Origin: Pachyseris speciosa
Lineage: Eukaryota > Cnidaria > Anthozoa > Scleractinia > Pachyseridae
Length of the DNA: 64,000 nucleotides
Assembly: GCA_016490735.1 (NCBI GenBank)
Contig: JAEMWC010000126.1
Span: 267,001 to 331,000, forward strand
Direction of reading: 5' to 3'
Made by a program: the position numbers and the translations under genes. This document shows positions 11,155 through 22,197 of this stretch, in pieces; the first letter of the stretch is position 1; each line of letters begins with the position of its first letter. The notes beneath the pieces were generated by a model. It was given only the letters and a program-made list of their open reading frames with translations. It ran no database searches and had not been told where the DNA came from.

Positions 11155-11600
11155 GTGAGTACAGATGTATTTAGATTAAAATAATTATTCAGATAAGGTG
11201 GCAATAGACCTTCAAGACATTTTTTAGTTAACGAGACAATGTGAAGTCTTCGCCTATTAGTTAATGGTACAAGACCCAAAGCAGCGATCAGCTCTTTAGT
11301 ATGCAACAAGCAAGAGTTTCGGAAAAAAATAACTTCGCAGCTCGATGCTGCAGACTCTCAATTCCACACCCATGCCATACCACATCACAATAGTCAAAAA
11401 TTTGTACGATCATTGTCTTGTAGATGCGTTCAGCTGCAGCCATAGTAAGAAAAATTCTCAAACGCCTAAAAACGCCCAATTTCCCCGAGATCTTGTTTAC
11501 TACGTGCTCAATAAGGTTGTTAAAGCTCAAGTGCTGATCAATCACGACGCTAAGATATTCAAAGGACAACATACTATTACTGCTATATACTATAACTATA
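11023..11600 (-). mobile_element. 5'-truncated LINE fragment with (TTA)n tail, intron 1 (A)
   Basis: Absent from intron 1 of unit B. On the minus strand 11572-11100 encodes the end of a LINE RT: LSVVIDQHLSFNNLIEHV, RIYKTMIVQIFDYCDVVWHG, LQHRAAKLF, then LTNRRRLHIVSLTKKCLEG. It ends in two AAT/TTA arrays (11028-11085 and 11107-11153). Frame breaks make it a dead fragment of a family different from the unit's large LINE. Confidence 0.7.
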
Positions 11601-11791
11601 TTTATACTGAACTGTGATCCACTTTTACATTTTTTGGCAAAAAAAAAAAGATATATAATTTATTTGCAAATTCAAGAAGGGCCATAGCCGCGAATTACTT
11701 TGTTCCACCGTGAATTATCACGGTGGTTTCCGTGCAAGCGATATCAAACCGCTTCTGACCCCAATTGAGTGTTGAGGATAACCTAACTTAC

Positions 11792-12447
11792 CTGTTGTCC
11801 GCCTGTATTTAGTGACTTCCTAAGTGGAATGCACACTGCACTCAGGTTATTTCTCAGTCGATCATCGGGATTAGATTGACTGATATCGATTCCAATGCAC
11901 TCGGTTATGTTCCGAATACATGGGTCATTGTTGACGCCACAGTTTGGCACATCCTCGGGTAGTTCTGCGAATGCTGTCAAGGTGATGTCATGATCTAGAA
12001 ATTGTCCCCATGTCATTGTCACATGAGTGAAGTCTGGGGTAACGTTGAGATTACTATTATTGGCTCTAAATGTTACTAGGCTGACTCGTCTGCAGTTTGG
12101 CAATTCGTCCCCGTTTACGCCCAACCGCGAGGGAGGTTGCCTGGTTGCTCATAAGCAGTTTGCGGCTCTAGGTTGTCCAAACGTCGCAGAAGTTGATTGG
12201 CAGATCCCAAGGTTATGTTGCACAGGTTGTTGCACGTGCCGTCAAATGTGCGGTAAGGACGCTGGTAGCATGCTAAACGGGACTTGAGGGGATCACAGTT
12301 TTCCAAGGCAAGCGTATCCACGACTTGCTGAGCAGCTTCTTCAGAGGAAGTTACTTGACGAACCACACACACGCCCACAATCAGAAAAATGCCAAGAGGG
12401 AAGCTGCCAAAGAAGAGGGCAGGAGATGGCAAGTTAGTGATAAGCAT
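11792..12447 (-). pseudogene. Peroxidase A exon 1
   Basis: Encodes a hydrophobic N-terminal segment (ALFFGSFPLGIFLIVGVCVV), the RTFDGTCNNL block and the distal haem site TWGQFLDHD. Length is 656 nt against 657 in copy C: one T is missing near 12126, which shifts frame after GNLPR. The donor is GTAAGT. Confidence 0.85.
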
Positions 12448-12978
12448 ATTGTGAAAAAAAAAAAAACATCTCTTTGCATGTCGGTGGGTACTCGCGGTAA
12501 TGAGATGATCACAGGCAAAGGATTTTAGAGCACTTAAGGCCAATGTACCCGATTTTTCCTCTTACAAGACCCGCTGAAAAGGGTGTGTAAGGTTTAGGTT
12601 CCTAGACTTTCTTTCGGAAGCAACTCAACCATGCACTCAGAATTTCAAAAGAAAACTGAGCCAATATTCATAAAAACGGAAGTGTACTGGAAAAAGCAGC
12701 CACCCAGTAAGAGAGTCTTATTTTTACTGACGGCGTCATCTTTTTAGCCAGAGGTCCTGGCACAAATTTCGTCCAGTGATACAGGAAACCATTTTACTTG
12801 ACTCACAACATTTTCACTTATACATTTTTACAGAAAGTTAATTAAATACGTTAACTGCCATGTTTCCACACACGTGGTGACCAGAAATAGCAATAAACTC
12901 TGCTGCTTATTAAACACGAACAGATTTCTTTTTCCACACAAGAACGAAATTAGTTTCTGTAGGTCCTTTCATTGAGTT

Positions 12979-13364
12979 TATTTAATCACTTCGCCAGAGA
13001 CCTGGCAGGGACACTACAACAGCTTGCGCCAATTACTGTAGGCCCGTAACTGCAAACCCTCCCCCATAACCACATTCTAGTAGAGGTAGACCACTACACC
13101 GGGACTACGTCCCCTACTCTTTTCGAACAGTGCGTGGGTTCTTTAACGTCCCACAGCATCAATTATGAAGAGTTGTGAGACGGGGCCTACGGTTTATCGT
13201 CCTTATCCGAGAAGACTAGAAAGTCTAACCATTTGCAGATGTCATTACAAAGGCAGCACTTTCTCCTCAATTATTTAAAGACCCTGAGTGTTGGTCCGGC
13301 CGGGGTTAGAACCCTCGACCTCCCGCACGGTAGTCCGGTGCTTTACCACTGAGCTAACCGGTCA
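12979..13364 (-). mobile_element. tRNA-derived SINE, left arm only
   Basis: A 386-bp insertion with a GAGTT target-site duplication (12974-12978 and 13365-13369). Its tRNA-like head, on the minus strand, has box A TTAGCTCAGTGGTAAAGC and box B GGTTCTAACCC near 13290-13350. The right arm (near 48050) and unit B (near 36815) both show the empty site, so it entered unit A after the inverted duplication. The 3' part is AT-rich near 12980. Confidence 0.8.
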
Positions 13365-13884
13365 GAGTTCCCATAGCAGACGTTCGACATATAAAATAAC
13401 AAGAAACCATTTAACAGCTAAGCAAAAAGTTAGCTGTGAAATAAATTCGTGAACGCATGATCGCAGTTTAAGTAAGCACTCTGCATAATGAAGGCTATAT
13501 CGAATATTAACCAGACAGCTAAGTTAAACCGATTGGTTCAAAGTATTGCCCAAAAACTTAATTCATTCCTAAGTAATTTTATAATTGTTACCTCGAGAGC
13601 TGCATATTCAGTATTGTTGACTTTCTCCACTCTCCAACCGTCAGCCTGTAAGAGGAAAACCATTTTCCCTTTTATGTCATCGTTCAGAGAGTAGACTGTT
13701 TCATCACATTTCTTACGATGAGTATCCTCGGTCTGAATATAACTCAGCTACTTAATCCAAAGGATGGCGAAAAGTATAAACGGACTGATGAAATTGTTAC
13801 GTTTATTACATTTTTACGTATTCAGTTAAACTCGCTTAGCTTTCGATTTCCACTACTTAAATTAAGACACTGCGATGAAAGTAA

Positions 13885-14255
13885 AGCCTTGGCCAAACGG
13901 ACTTGCATGTAGTCGCAAGTAGCCGCAAGTTGAACTTGCGTGCAGACTTGCGTTGGGTGGCCAAACGGACTCGCAAGTTTCCTTGCAAGTACACGCAAGT
14001 CGAAAAACAAACCCATTTCATTGGCTAATAGGTTGCTATAACAACGAATGGACGTCAGTCAACTTGGGTTGACTTGAGTTGGGTGGCCAAACGGTGAAAA
14101 ACTTGCGTCGACTTGCGTGCAAATTTGACCTCGATCAAAGTGAGCGGAAGTCATCGCAAGTCAACGCAAGTGCACGCAAGTCCTGGCCAAACGGAGGCGC
14201 AAGTAGACCCAAGTTTTCAACTTGCGTCTACTTGCGAGTCCGTTTGGCCAGGGCT
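13885..14255. mobile_element. PIF/Harbinger-like MITE, 371 bp (A)
   Basis: Terminal inverted repeats AGCCTTGGCCAAACGGAC and AGCCCTGGCCAAACGGAC with TAA target duplications on both sides; unit B has a single TAA at the empty site. A 3-bp TAA duplication fits PIF/Harbinger. The interior is packed with direct and inverted copies of ACTTGCG and further GGCCAAACGG blocks, so it can fold extensively. No coding capacity. Confidence 0.8.
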
Positions 14256-17200
14256 TAAGCATTTGAGAAGTCTGAGAATTTCAATTCCAAAATTAAAGCA
14301 AAGCATCAAGAGAAAATGAATGAAAGTTTTAATCAATGAACAATTCTGCGAGAACTTTAGAGAGGTTAGAATTGTATGTTTCGTAACCTGAAATATCATC
14401 TTAAGATGAAAGTTAAGAAACTGCGAGCATACTTGGTTGGGTAATTTGGTCTCTGAAAAAAGGCCAAGTTTAAATTTAACAACATGATAGCGCGATCTCT
14501 TTTGTACAGCAAATGTTGCAAGTTAAAAACATTACTCCTAGGAGAAAACAAAAAAACATATCTGTACCTTTTTGTTACAGCTTTAGAATCCTTGCAAGAC
14601 CCCAACTTCCCGTCAACTCAGAAAGTTCTTCACTAGCTGTGACTTAGCTGGCAGGTCATACGTTCCTTTTATGCTCAAGTTTCAGACTCATTAATTCGCC
14701 GATTGCGTGGCCTGCTCACGTGAGATAAATTTCAACAAGAAATGAAACAAGAAAGGATGTGATAGGTGAAGTCCAATACCTTGTTTATTTGTCTGCGTTT
14801 TGACGTTGCGGCGACCTCATTTAGTATACAATTAACAGCGTAAGTTCAAGTGCAAGTGAATTGCTATTTTTAAAGAAGTGACTGTAAACAAGAACAAATT
14901 ATGGGTAATTAAATTACGAAACTTTGTTAGCAAGCAGTGATAACGAAATTTTTTTTCTTGCGTATGAAGTCCGAATCCAAAACCTATATCGCCCGAACAT
15001 TAATCCAGGATTGCTAGGTTTGTGATGTAAGGGTGCGGCACGGATTCTAAATGGGCTGGCGGTAAGGGGAAAAAAGTGGTTTAGGAGACCAACTGACATT
15101 AAATGGTTGTCTGAGCACTTGGATGAGACTTACTGCTAATTTGTTTCGTTTGACGATCGCGAATTAAATGTCATTGATTTAGAAAGGTAAAGGCCGGAAA
15201 TCTTGTCTTACGGCCGTTGCAGTGTCAGAAATGTTATAGGCCCAGACTTGAAAGGAGTTGTGTATTCGTGTCCTGACTTAGAGTAGGGGCGTTGGCCAGG
15301 ATATGTGAATTTCACTTAAGTTATTTTTAGGTGCCCTGCAAAACGGAAGTCGTTTTCCCTCGACGTCCGCAACTATTCGGCACGACGTCATAGGAAGTCA
15401 TCGGAGCGTGCCAACATAGCATTGTGTATGGCTGTTAAATATTCAGTATGGCTTTCTCAAGTGGAATTTTCCGGCGTCTACATTTGGGAAGTCCGCAATG
15501 AAAGTGTACCGGATACAAATTCCTCAGAAATTGTCGAAAATGTTTCAGATAATTCCATACCGCGCGCAAACTAATTAAAGAGAGAAAGCGAAAGCGAAGC
15601 TTTGTGATGATCAGCGTAAAAGGGAAGACTCGGCCTTAAAAGATGACACCTCTGCTGCTTTTCAACCTTATGGAAAGGAAGCGGGAATAAGTCCTCGAAT
15701 GGCAGTTAAAGAAGGGGCACCCAACGAGAGTATTCGGTGAAATATCTGTTCGGGAAGGTATAGGTTGCCTAGAAAATTCGACAGTCGATATAGGTTGCCT
15801 AGAAAATTCGATAGGCGACAGCGCTGTTCCAGTCATCTTTTAATTTCGGAGGTTTTGTCATAACTTAACCTATGATTTTCTACGATCGTCTTGCCAACTT
15901 TGTCTCCTAAATCTTTAGGGAAACATACACTTGTTTGTCCTAGCAATTTCTGTAAAGCCCGCTGGGGAGATGATTATTGTAAAGGAAGCAGAATTATTCC
16001 GAGACTTTTCAGGAAAGAACATACACTTTTGGTTCCAGTGAAAGGACCTTCGGTATGCGACGTTGTGCGCATACCCACTGCGCAATTCAGAGAGGCACAT
16101 CACACAATAAGCGCATGCGCTGACAAAGAAATATCGACAAATATATTGTATAGTGCCGGTAGGCATTGTAATATTTATGTACGAACAATCTCGTTGACGC
16201 AAGTTTAGCTTTCTTTTCTTTCTGTTCATTTCCAGAAAAAACCTGCCATAAGGCAGGATAAGGGAAAAGGGAAGAGTTTCATTTATTTCGCTTTTTGCAC
16301 TAACAGGCCATCGATTATTTCTATAAGTGCAGGAATAACATCAACAGAAAAAAACAGTATATGGTAAATAGTCCTTTCTCTCCTCTCTCCACGGCCCTTT
16401 TTTATCTGATAGCAACAAAGCCGATATCGCCTTATATGACGTGACCAAAGCTGCGAGAAAAACCTCGATCTCTAATACGTTTTATCCCCAAAACACACCA
16501 GTTGACATGTCTGGAAGTACCTAGACAATACTACCATCTCAGAAGTTACAGGAAAGCGTCAAGTAAGCAACATGCAGCGTTGAAAAACATGGTTGTCTAA
16601 AAAGGCAAGCAGGCTGAAGAGGTTTACCGAACATCATGTATTTCTTGACTAAGCCGTTGGATGCGATTTTCTCTAGCCTGATGATGAGGTCATCAAGCAC
16701 TTTTTGGATGAGCATATTCGCAGTTTTCTTCCTACCACGACTTATCGCTTTTCCTTACCCGCCTTCTTTCTTCGATGTCGAGTTGCGCGATGTCAATGCA
16801 GCTCTCGGATCGGTATTTTTTACCCGCTGTGGGACGTGTGTGTCCTTCTGTTTGCCACTAGAGTTTGATGAATCAACCTTAGTGATCAAACTACAAACAT
16901 GTGATCGTGTTACGCTGCGGTTGAAATCCTGTGGTTTGTAATTTGGCCACGTACATGAATTGAAATCAACAAGATTGATTCACGCTGCCATTGTTCGGTG
17001 AATTTAACAAGAAGCTACTAGATATCCAGTCAAATAGAACTTCTCTGCTCCCTGTAGTGAGATCTAAAGAATCGTGCGCTTCCTAAATCAAATGCTTGCT
17101 CGAAGTCGTGTTCTTCGTCCAAGGAACCATTTAATAGATGCACACGAAATATTTTGTGGAATATATTTCTAACTGCGCGTTTTCGGTCAAAATATGCCAT

Positions 17201-17863
17201 TTCCCTTGCTTCTGAAACCCGCTTTCGTCAACAAAGCGTAATTCCACGCGGAACGCCGAATTGAGTTGGAGGTTATTGGGAGTGTTGCAATGAAGAAAAT
17301 TATAATTAGCTGATGAGTCGAACAGTTATATATATATTGGTGTCATGCTTTGTACTGATCGTGCGAGTATATATCAATTGTTCCGTTTCAATTGCAATAA
17401 GAAGTTCGATATCGGTGGAGGGAGAGGGGAGGAGGTACGGTTTACCATTCCCCCTGAACCACAGGAGCCGTTTCAACCCGCGACAAGCGATATCAGACCG
17501 CAAGATGGGTGATTACATTTTAAAAAAGCTTTTGTTTTCAAAGCTGTAGCTATTTTTATTTGAAAGCAATCCTGAAAATTCGACGGAAAACCGAACAAAA
17601 TTAAAGCCAATCAAAAGAGATCATATCGAATAACAACGTGGTTATAGCAGAGATCAGTTCATCCCATGGTCCTTCTCGCCTTCATTCCCATCGTGTTAAC
17701 ATCCGAACACAGATTTCCGTAAAATTTTCTGTAAAAGAAGTTTTCAGGCGTGCTTAACCGAAGAAGAAATTTTCAGGGAAGTTTAACAATTTTCTCTTTC
17801 TTTCTTGTGTACCGTTTTACCTCAGCTGGGTAGGTTTTTTCGGGCAATAGTTGAGGCATATCC
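14256..17863. other. Long non-coding stretch, unit-A flank
   Basis: No convincing gene. The first part (to 15122) is shared with unit B; the rest only with the right arm. It holds a 30-bp tandem duplication at 15757-15820 (TATAGGTTGCCTAGAAAATTCGA twice, apart by a short spacer) and a small hairpin CCTGCC-ATAA-GGCAGG at 16241-16256. A minus-strand 16936-16640 frame is discussed with its right-arm copy at 44633. Confidence 0.4.
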
Positions 17864-18513
17864 AACTCCACCCCTCGTGTGTTGATTCTCGGACATTCCT
17901 TTATTAAGCGTTTAAAGTAGTTCGTTAAGAACCATCTCGACGATTTTGATCTTAACCAAAATCAAACCTCTTCCCCTGTGCTAATACGTTGGCATGGAGT
18001 TAGGGGTGGAACAGTCGAGAAGACGTTAAAATTGGACTCACATCTCCTCCATTTCTTTCGCCCTGATATCGTCATTCTCCAGCTGGGCAGTAATGACTTA
18101 GTTACTCTTTTGCCACTGCTGTTTGTTCATTTCCTACACGAGTCGTGCGGGGTGAACTGGCTTTTAATTGAAAGGTCGGCATGTTAACACGATACTTACA
18201 CCTAAACGGGTTCAGCCATCGAAGAGTTTGTTCATTTCCTACAAGAGTCGTGCGGGGTGAACTGGCTTTTAATTGAAAGGTCGGCATGTTAACACGATAC
18301 TTATACCTAAAGGATGTGTTAGACCCTATAACATACGCCATATTTTGGGTCCACAAAGGGTTTTGGAAGGCGAAAGACAATTTTTATTCGCCCGATGGTG
18401 TTCATCTGGACTCAAGGGGTCAATATAAGCTGTATCGTAGTCTCAGAGGGGCAGTCCTGCGATCTTTGCGCCTTTTGCCAAGTTCTCCTTCTTCGGAGGG
18501 AGTTTCTAAAGAT
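17864..18513 (+). pseudogene. SGNH-hydrolase (esterase)-like ORF, broken (A)
   Basis: Encodes parts of an SGNH hydrolase: VLILGHSFIKRL (block I Ser), PDIVILQLGSNDL (block III G-S-N-D) and SPDGVHLDSRGQ (block V D-x-x-H). Compared with the far-right copy at 63189-63774, the first ATG is ATA, a TAG follows FIKRLK, and a 111-bp tandem duplication interrupts it. Esterase domains occur in ORF1 of CR1/L2-type LINEs, which fits its position upstream of LINE ORFs. Confidence 0.6.
18122..18303 (+). repeat. 111-bp-period tandem duplication in esterase ORF (A)
   Basis: The segment from TTTGTTCATTTCCTAC to GTTAACACGATACTTA occurs at about 18122 and again at about 18233. Both arms have the duplication; the far-right copy has it once. 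It happened before the inverted duplication. Confidence 0.8.
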
Positions 18514-18996
18514 TGTTTTTGTTCTGATACCGCTCTTGTCATTGTTTGCCAGCTCTTAGTTATGCCACTTTTTATTGACGTTAGCCATTGCCATGTTTGG
18601 GCGCTGCTACATATTACTCAGCTACATAGCTGTTTGATTGCACGACTTATTATACAATCATTCTTACGTACGACACGTATCTACTCTTTTCTGGCTGCAC
18701 ATTGGGTAAAATTCTTTTACTGGCTCCGGCTCCTTTCTTCGGTATAATGGCAGTTATCACATGGGTGTACAATCCTTTCCGATCGCTCAGTTTTTGGGTG
18801 TGTCCTTTGCACTCGGTAATCTGACTTTACCATAGGCACTAAAATACGTCTGCCGTTATTAGAACGTCAATTTTCTTTGTTCATTTCCGTCTTTGTGGAG
18901 CGCATTATTTCCAGTTCTGTCCCTCTGCGATTCATGTTACTTTATTCTACCGTAATCTCGTTGAGTTTCTGACCTGAGAAATTTGATTGATAAGCC

Positions 18997-20157
18997 ATGC
19001 CACCCAAGAAGCGTGCACATTCCGATCAAGTCAACACCCAAAGGAGACCGAAACGCACTCGAGGATCCGACCTCGCTGAATTCTTCCCAGACGTTGCTGT
19101 TGCTGCTCAGCCAAACCAGACCAGCCAAAACAATCAGAATGTGATCTCCGTCGATCTCCGTACTCTCACTGCATCCATCTCGGCGACCCTTTCTCATGCA
19201 ATACAACAAGCGCTAGGATCCAAGGGAAACCACAGCTTCGCTCAAGACCCCACAGCCTCTTAACCTGCGTCGCAAAGTTATGGGGACCGTTCCTCGACCG
19301 AGGCCATTCAATGGGAGATAACAGCAATTATTCAAGGTACACTGCCTCAAGGTTCCCCTCGGCTGCCATTTTCCAGCATAGCCATAGCTCTTGGCTCTAG
19401 GGTTAACCCGGAAATTAAGGCAAAAATTTGCATGGGGTAATGAATATGTTGATTTTGGCGTTTTGCTTTCGTTGTCCCCAAATACCGATCGTTATTCTCT
19501 GTCCCTACCCCCCTCAAGTACATCCTCTACTCACCCCCAGTCCCCAGCCCACAGCCCCCCTCATGGACAGTATAGTGAACGATGTGCAGGAGACGAAAAT
19601 TGGTTTGCAGTATACTCAAAAAGATGTGGACGAGTTGAAAACAATTCATTTTAAGCTGGAAGATGTTAACAAAGAACTTGATAAAATTAGCAAGGACCTC
19701 GCATCTCATTCCCAAAAGATGGAGTATCACGAAAATCAAAGTCGGAGAAATAACATCCGTGTGAATGGAGTCCTGGAATCTGACAATGAAACTTGGGAAG
19801 TCGCAGAAGCTAAGGTTAAACGAGCGATCAAGGATAACCTGGACCTTGACGTTGACATCGAAAAGGCTCACCGGGTGGAAAGGCGGAAATCCAAGTCGGG
19901 GCAAGCAAATTGGAATCAACCGAGAACCATCGTGTGCAGATTAAGAGACTGGAAACAGGGGCGCATGCAAAGCTAGGCGGGAGAAGCCCACCGATCTTTA
20001 TATCAGCGAAGATCTCTGAGATCTACCGCCGGTAACCTTACAGAAGAGAGAGCCTCACATGCGGCGGGTAAAATTGCATATTTTGTCCTCGATCGCTTAG
20101 TCATTCGAAATCGAACGAGCAAGTGAACAGTTTATCATCCTTACCATTTTATTATTT
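18997..20157 (+). pseudogene. L1-type ORF1 protein (coiled coil + RRM), broken (A)
   Basis: Starts MPPKKRAHSDQVNTQRRPKR, a basic low-complexity N-terminus, and has an early TAA at 19261 and a frame change near 19430. The second half has a heptad-like region (KDVDELKTIHFKLEDVNKEL), RRNNIRVNGV and AHRVERRKS, matching the RRM of L1 ORF1p, and a C-terminal part TDLYISEDL...AGKIAYFVLDRLVIRNR. ORF1p binds RNA as a trimer. The right-arm copy lacks 35 codons of the coiled coil. Confidence 0.7.
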
Positions 20158-20281
20158 AGACGATGATCAATTTCGGCTAACTCTGTTTGAATTTATGAAT
20201 GGCGGTACTATTAATTTTGATTCTGATAGATTAGCTCAGTTAAAGTTTAATCCTTAATTTGTTTCTAGACGTACCGATAAT

Positions 20282-20459
20282 TTGCTGCATGTTATGTGTT
20301 TTTTCCTCTTTTTATATACATATTTTTTATCTATGGGCCCGCAGTAATTGGCTACTTAGCTGTTGCGATGTCCCTGCCAAACGTATTGATTGTAACGTTT
20401 TTTTTTTCTTTGTAACAAAATGGCGAAGCTAATAAAATAAATAAATAAATAAATAAAAT
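20282..20459 (+). mobile_element. Truncated retroelement 3' end with (TAAA)n, inside LINE-2 ORF2 (A)
   Basis: Between the ORF2 segment ending LAQLKFNP...RTDN and the segment SLCKDNDPEL there is about 180 bp of non-coding sequence that ends TTGTAACAAAATGGCGAAGC followed by (TAAA)n. The poly-simple tail marks it as a 3' end of another retroelement. The same insertion is in the right arm (about 41070-41245) and far right (about 61175-61360). Confidence 0.5.
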
Positions 20460-20569
20460 ATGTGAGTCCTATAAAACTTTTAGTCTTTGTAAAGACAATG
20501 ATCCAGAATTAAATTTTTAATTCGAACACAGTAGCTGTGAATACTATACCGAAGATAGCTTTAACAACA

Positions 20570-21400
20570 TGTTAGCCGAAGAGCAAAGTCGCCTAAACTT
20601 AAACTGCAGTAGTCTTGAATCAGGCCTTTCTTTCCTCCTGCATATGAACATTCGTAGTATATCTAATAAATCTGATAAGCTTTCAAATTTTGTAGGCCAA
20701 CTTCGATTGAAATTCCTATAGTTGGGATTTCTGAGACTTGCTTTGAGAGCTTGGTGCAGTGGTGAGAGCGCTCGCCTTCCACCAATGTGTCCCGGGTTCG
20801 ATTCCCTGACTCGGCGTCATATGTGGGCTGAGTTTGTTGTTCTCTATTATGAATGTTATCATTTTTGCGATATCGCGGGTTATTATTATTTGCATAAACC
20901 CAGAGTCACTCGCGTTGGTGGAGGTCTTGGCCTTTACATTGGTGAGCATTTAAATTACTAAGAACACCCTGATCTAGCGTTCCCTGTCGACAGAAGTGCT
21001 GAATCTTTGTTTGTTGAAATTAACAGGACAAAAGAAAAGAATGTAATTGTCCGCATTATTTATCGACAACCCGACTCACAGTTAAATGAATTCCTGTCTG
21101 ATTTGGACCTAGTACTGGGAAAAATTACCAAAGAAACTAACTCAAGCTTCTATTTTTAATGGGTGACTGGAATTTGAATCTAATTAATCACTATTGCCAT
21201 AAAGCGACAAGTGACTTCTACAAATTTTTGTACTCTAGGATGTTTTTCCCACTCATTTCACGTCCCACTTGAATTACCGGCGAACAAAACTTCACTGATA
21301 GATAACATTTTTTACGAACGGTTCACTTTGTCCTTCAATAAGTAGTGGTCTTTTTCTCAATGACATATCTGACCATTTACCGAATTTCTCACTTGTTTTG
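20570..21400 (+). pseudogene. LINE-2 endonuclease domain, broken (A)
   Basis: MLAEEQSRLNLN...LLHMNIRSISNKSDKLSNF opens an APE-type endonuclease, followed by GLGLYIGEHLNY, a GDWNLNLIN block near 21165 and NDISDHLP near 21360. A tRNA-like insertion at 20741, a premature TAG near 20718 and later frameshifts interrupt it. The right-arm copy (40671-40961, minus) is intact across the tRNA-like site and reads on through PIVGISETWL. Confidence 0.65.
20741..20846 (+). mobile_element. tRNA-derived SINE piece, left arm only
   Basis: Net 96 bp more than the right arm. Box A TGGTGCAGTGG at 20752 and box B GGTTCGATTCC at about 20795 are spaced as in a tRNA promoter, followed by TATGTGGGCTGAGTTTGTTG. It splits the LINE-2 endonuclease. 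Not a functional tRNA: acceptor ends do not pair. Confidence 0.6.
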
Positions 21401-21522
21401 AATAATAATAGCACTAGTGACAAGGACAAATACGTAATCTTTCGTGAAAAAAAATATGCATAATCTAAGTGCATTTAAAGATGACTTAGGTACGATAAAC
21501 TGGGCTGAAATACCTGGTTTAG

Positions 21523-21990
21523 ATGATCCATCTTGCGCTTATAAAATGTTTATTGAAAAGTTTGTTTCTATTTATGATCGGTGTTTACCACTCAGAAAAC
21601 GTGAAGCGGTTCAATTTTCGTGAGCTTTGGTTTACTAAAGGTCTTGCTAATTCCGTTAAGAAGAAAATATGTTGTATAAGTAAGTGTTTTCTTAATAACC
21701 TAACTCTTCTAATGAAAATACATACAAGTCTTACAAAAACAAACTTACCCATTCTCTTCGAGTTACTTCAGTTTATAAGCGTTTATATTATGAAAAAACA
21801 AATTGAGAAACTAAAATCAAATTTTAAGGCCACTTGGAAAGTTCTCAATGAAATCCTCAATAGAAATAAAAGTAAACGTGGTTTACCATCCGTATTTAGG
21901 GCAGATTCTCGTGAAATTTCCGATCCAAAGGAAATAGCTAATCTTTTTAGTAAATATTTACTAACATTGGCCCTAATTTTATTTAACTAG
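21523..21990 (+). pseudogene. LINE-2 linker between endonuclease and RT
   Basis: Open frame with ELWFTKGLANSVKKK, IEKLKSNFKATWKVLNEIL and SDPKEIANLFSKYL, the usual APE-LINE segment just before RT. The frame ends where a SINE is inserted at 21993. It lies outside the inverted repeat and has no right-arm partner. Confidence 0.65.
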
Positions 21991-21992
21991 CA

Positions 21993-22197
21993 AAATTCCT
22001 TGGTTAGAGCATCGCACCGGTAATCGCGAGAGTGACGGGTTCGAACCCCGTTGAAGTCCAGAATTTTTTTTTTTTTTTCAGGCTACTTTTCGCAATTGCA
22101 TAAATTGCGTTCACAACTGCGAGGATCATTCTTCATTTGGTTTCATTTCCGCAGTTCGTACATGATTCATTTCATATATCATTCACAATTTATATGC
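21993..22197 (+). mobile_element. tRNA-derived SINE
   Basis: A tRNA-like head (CCTTGGTTAGAGCATCGCACC, then box B GGGTTCGAACCCCG near 22040), a T-run of about 15 and a body with CATTTCATATATCATT. It sits between the LINE-2 linker and its RT motif A segment. Target duplication not resolved. Confidence 0.6.

Larger units (their letters stand above)
6893..12447 (-). pseudogene. Animal haem peroxidase, copy A (frameshifted)
   Basis: Five exons of a peroxidasin/myeloperoxidase-type haem peroxidase lie at 12447-11792, 11001-10767, 9878-9697, 9105-8809 and 7455-6893. Three single-base deletions relative to copies B and C fall in coding sequence: near 12126 (exon 1), near 8940 (exon 4, followed by an early stop) and near 8825 (exon 4). 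The two in exon 4 do not compensate each other. Exons 2, 3 and 5 are intact. As in copy C, the haem-linking Glu of exon 2 is Ile. The last exon encoding the C-terminus is not identified. Long-read consensus errors could mimic these indels. Confidence 0.85.
341..21264 (+). repeat. Left arm of giant inverted repeat (unit A)
   Basis: This stretch matches the reverse complement of 40375-60750 almost throughout. Matching positions sum to about 61079 in the LINE and peroxidase part, and to about 61431 beyond the left-only SINE at 12979. The outer match starts inside a DIRS recombinase fragment; the inner match ends inside an endonuclease-coding LINE segment near 21264. The arms differ by substitutions, microsatellite lengths and a few clean insertions or deletions, so this is not a simple duplicated contig. 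Boundaries were read by eye and are good to about 10 bases. Confidence 0.9.

Noticed and set aside
15891..16229. Two overlapping frames of about 105 codons on opposite strands
   Set aside because: Neither has a recognisable domain, splice context or composition bias favouring one strand; same in the right arm.
18102..18380. 92-codon minus frame with an internal repeat
   Set aside because: It is the antisense of the 111-bp tandem duplication in the esterase-like ORF.
20750..20815. A functional tRNA gene
   Set aside because: Promoter boxes are present but the acceptor stem does not pair and the segment interrupts a LINE; best read as a SINE head. The same holds for 21995-22055 and 13290-13360.
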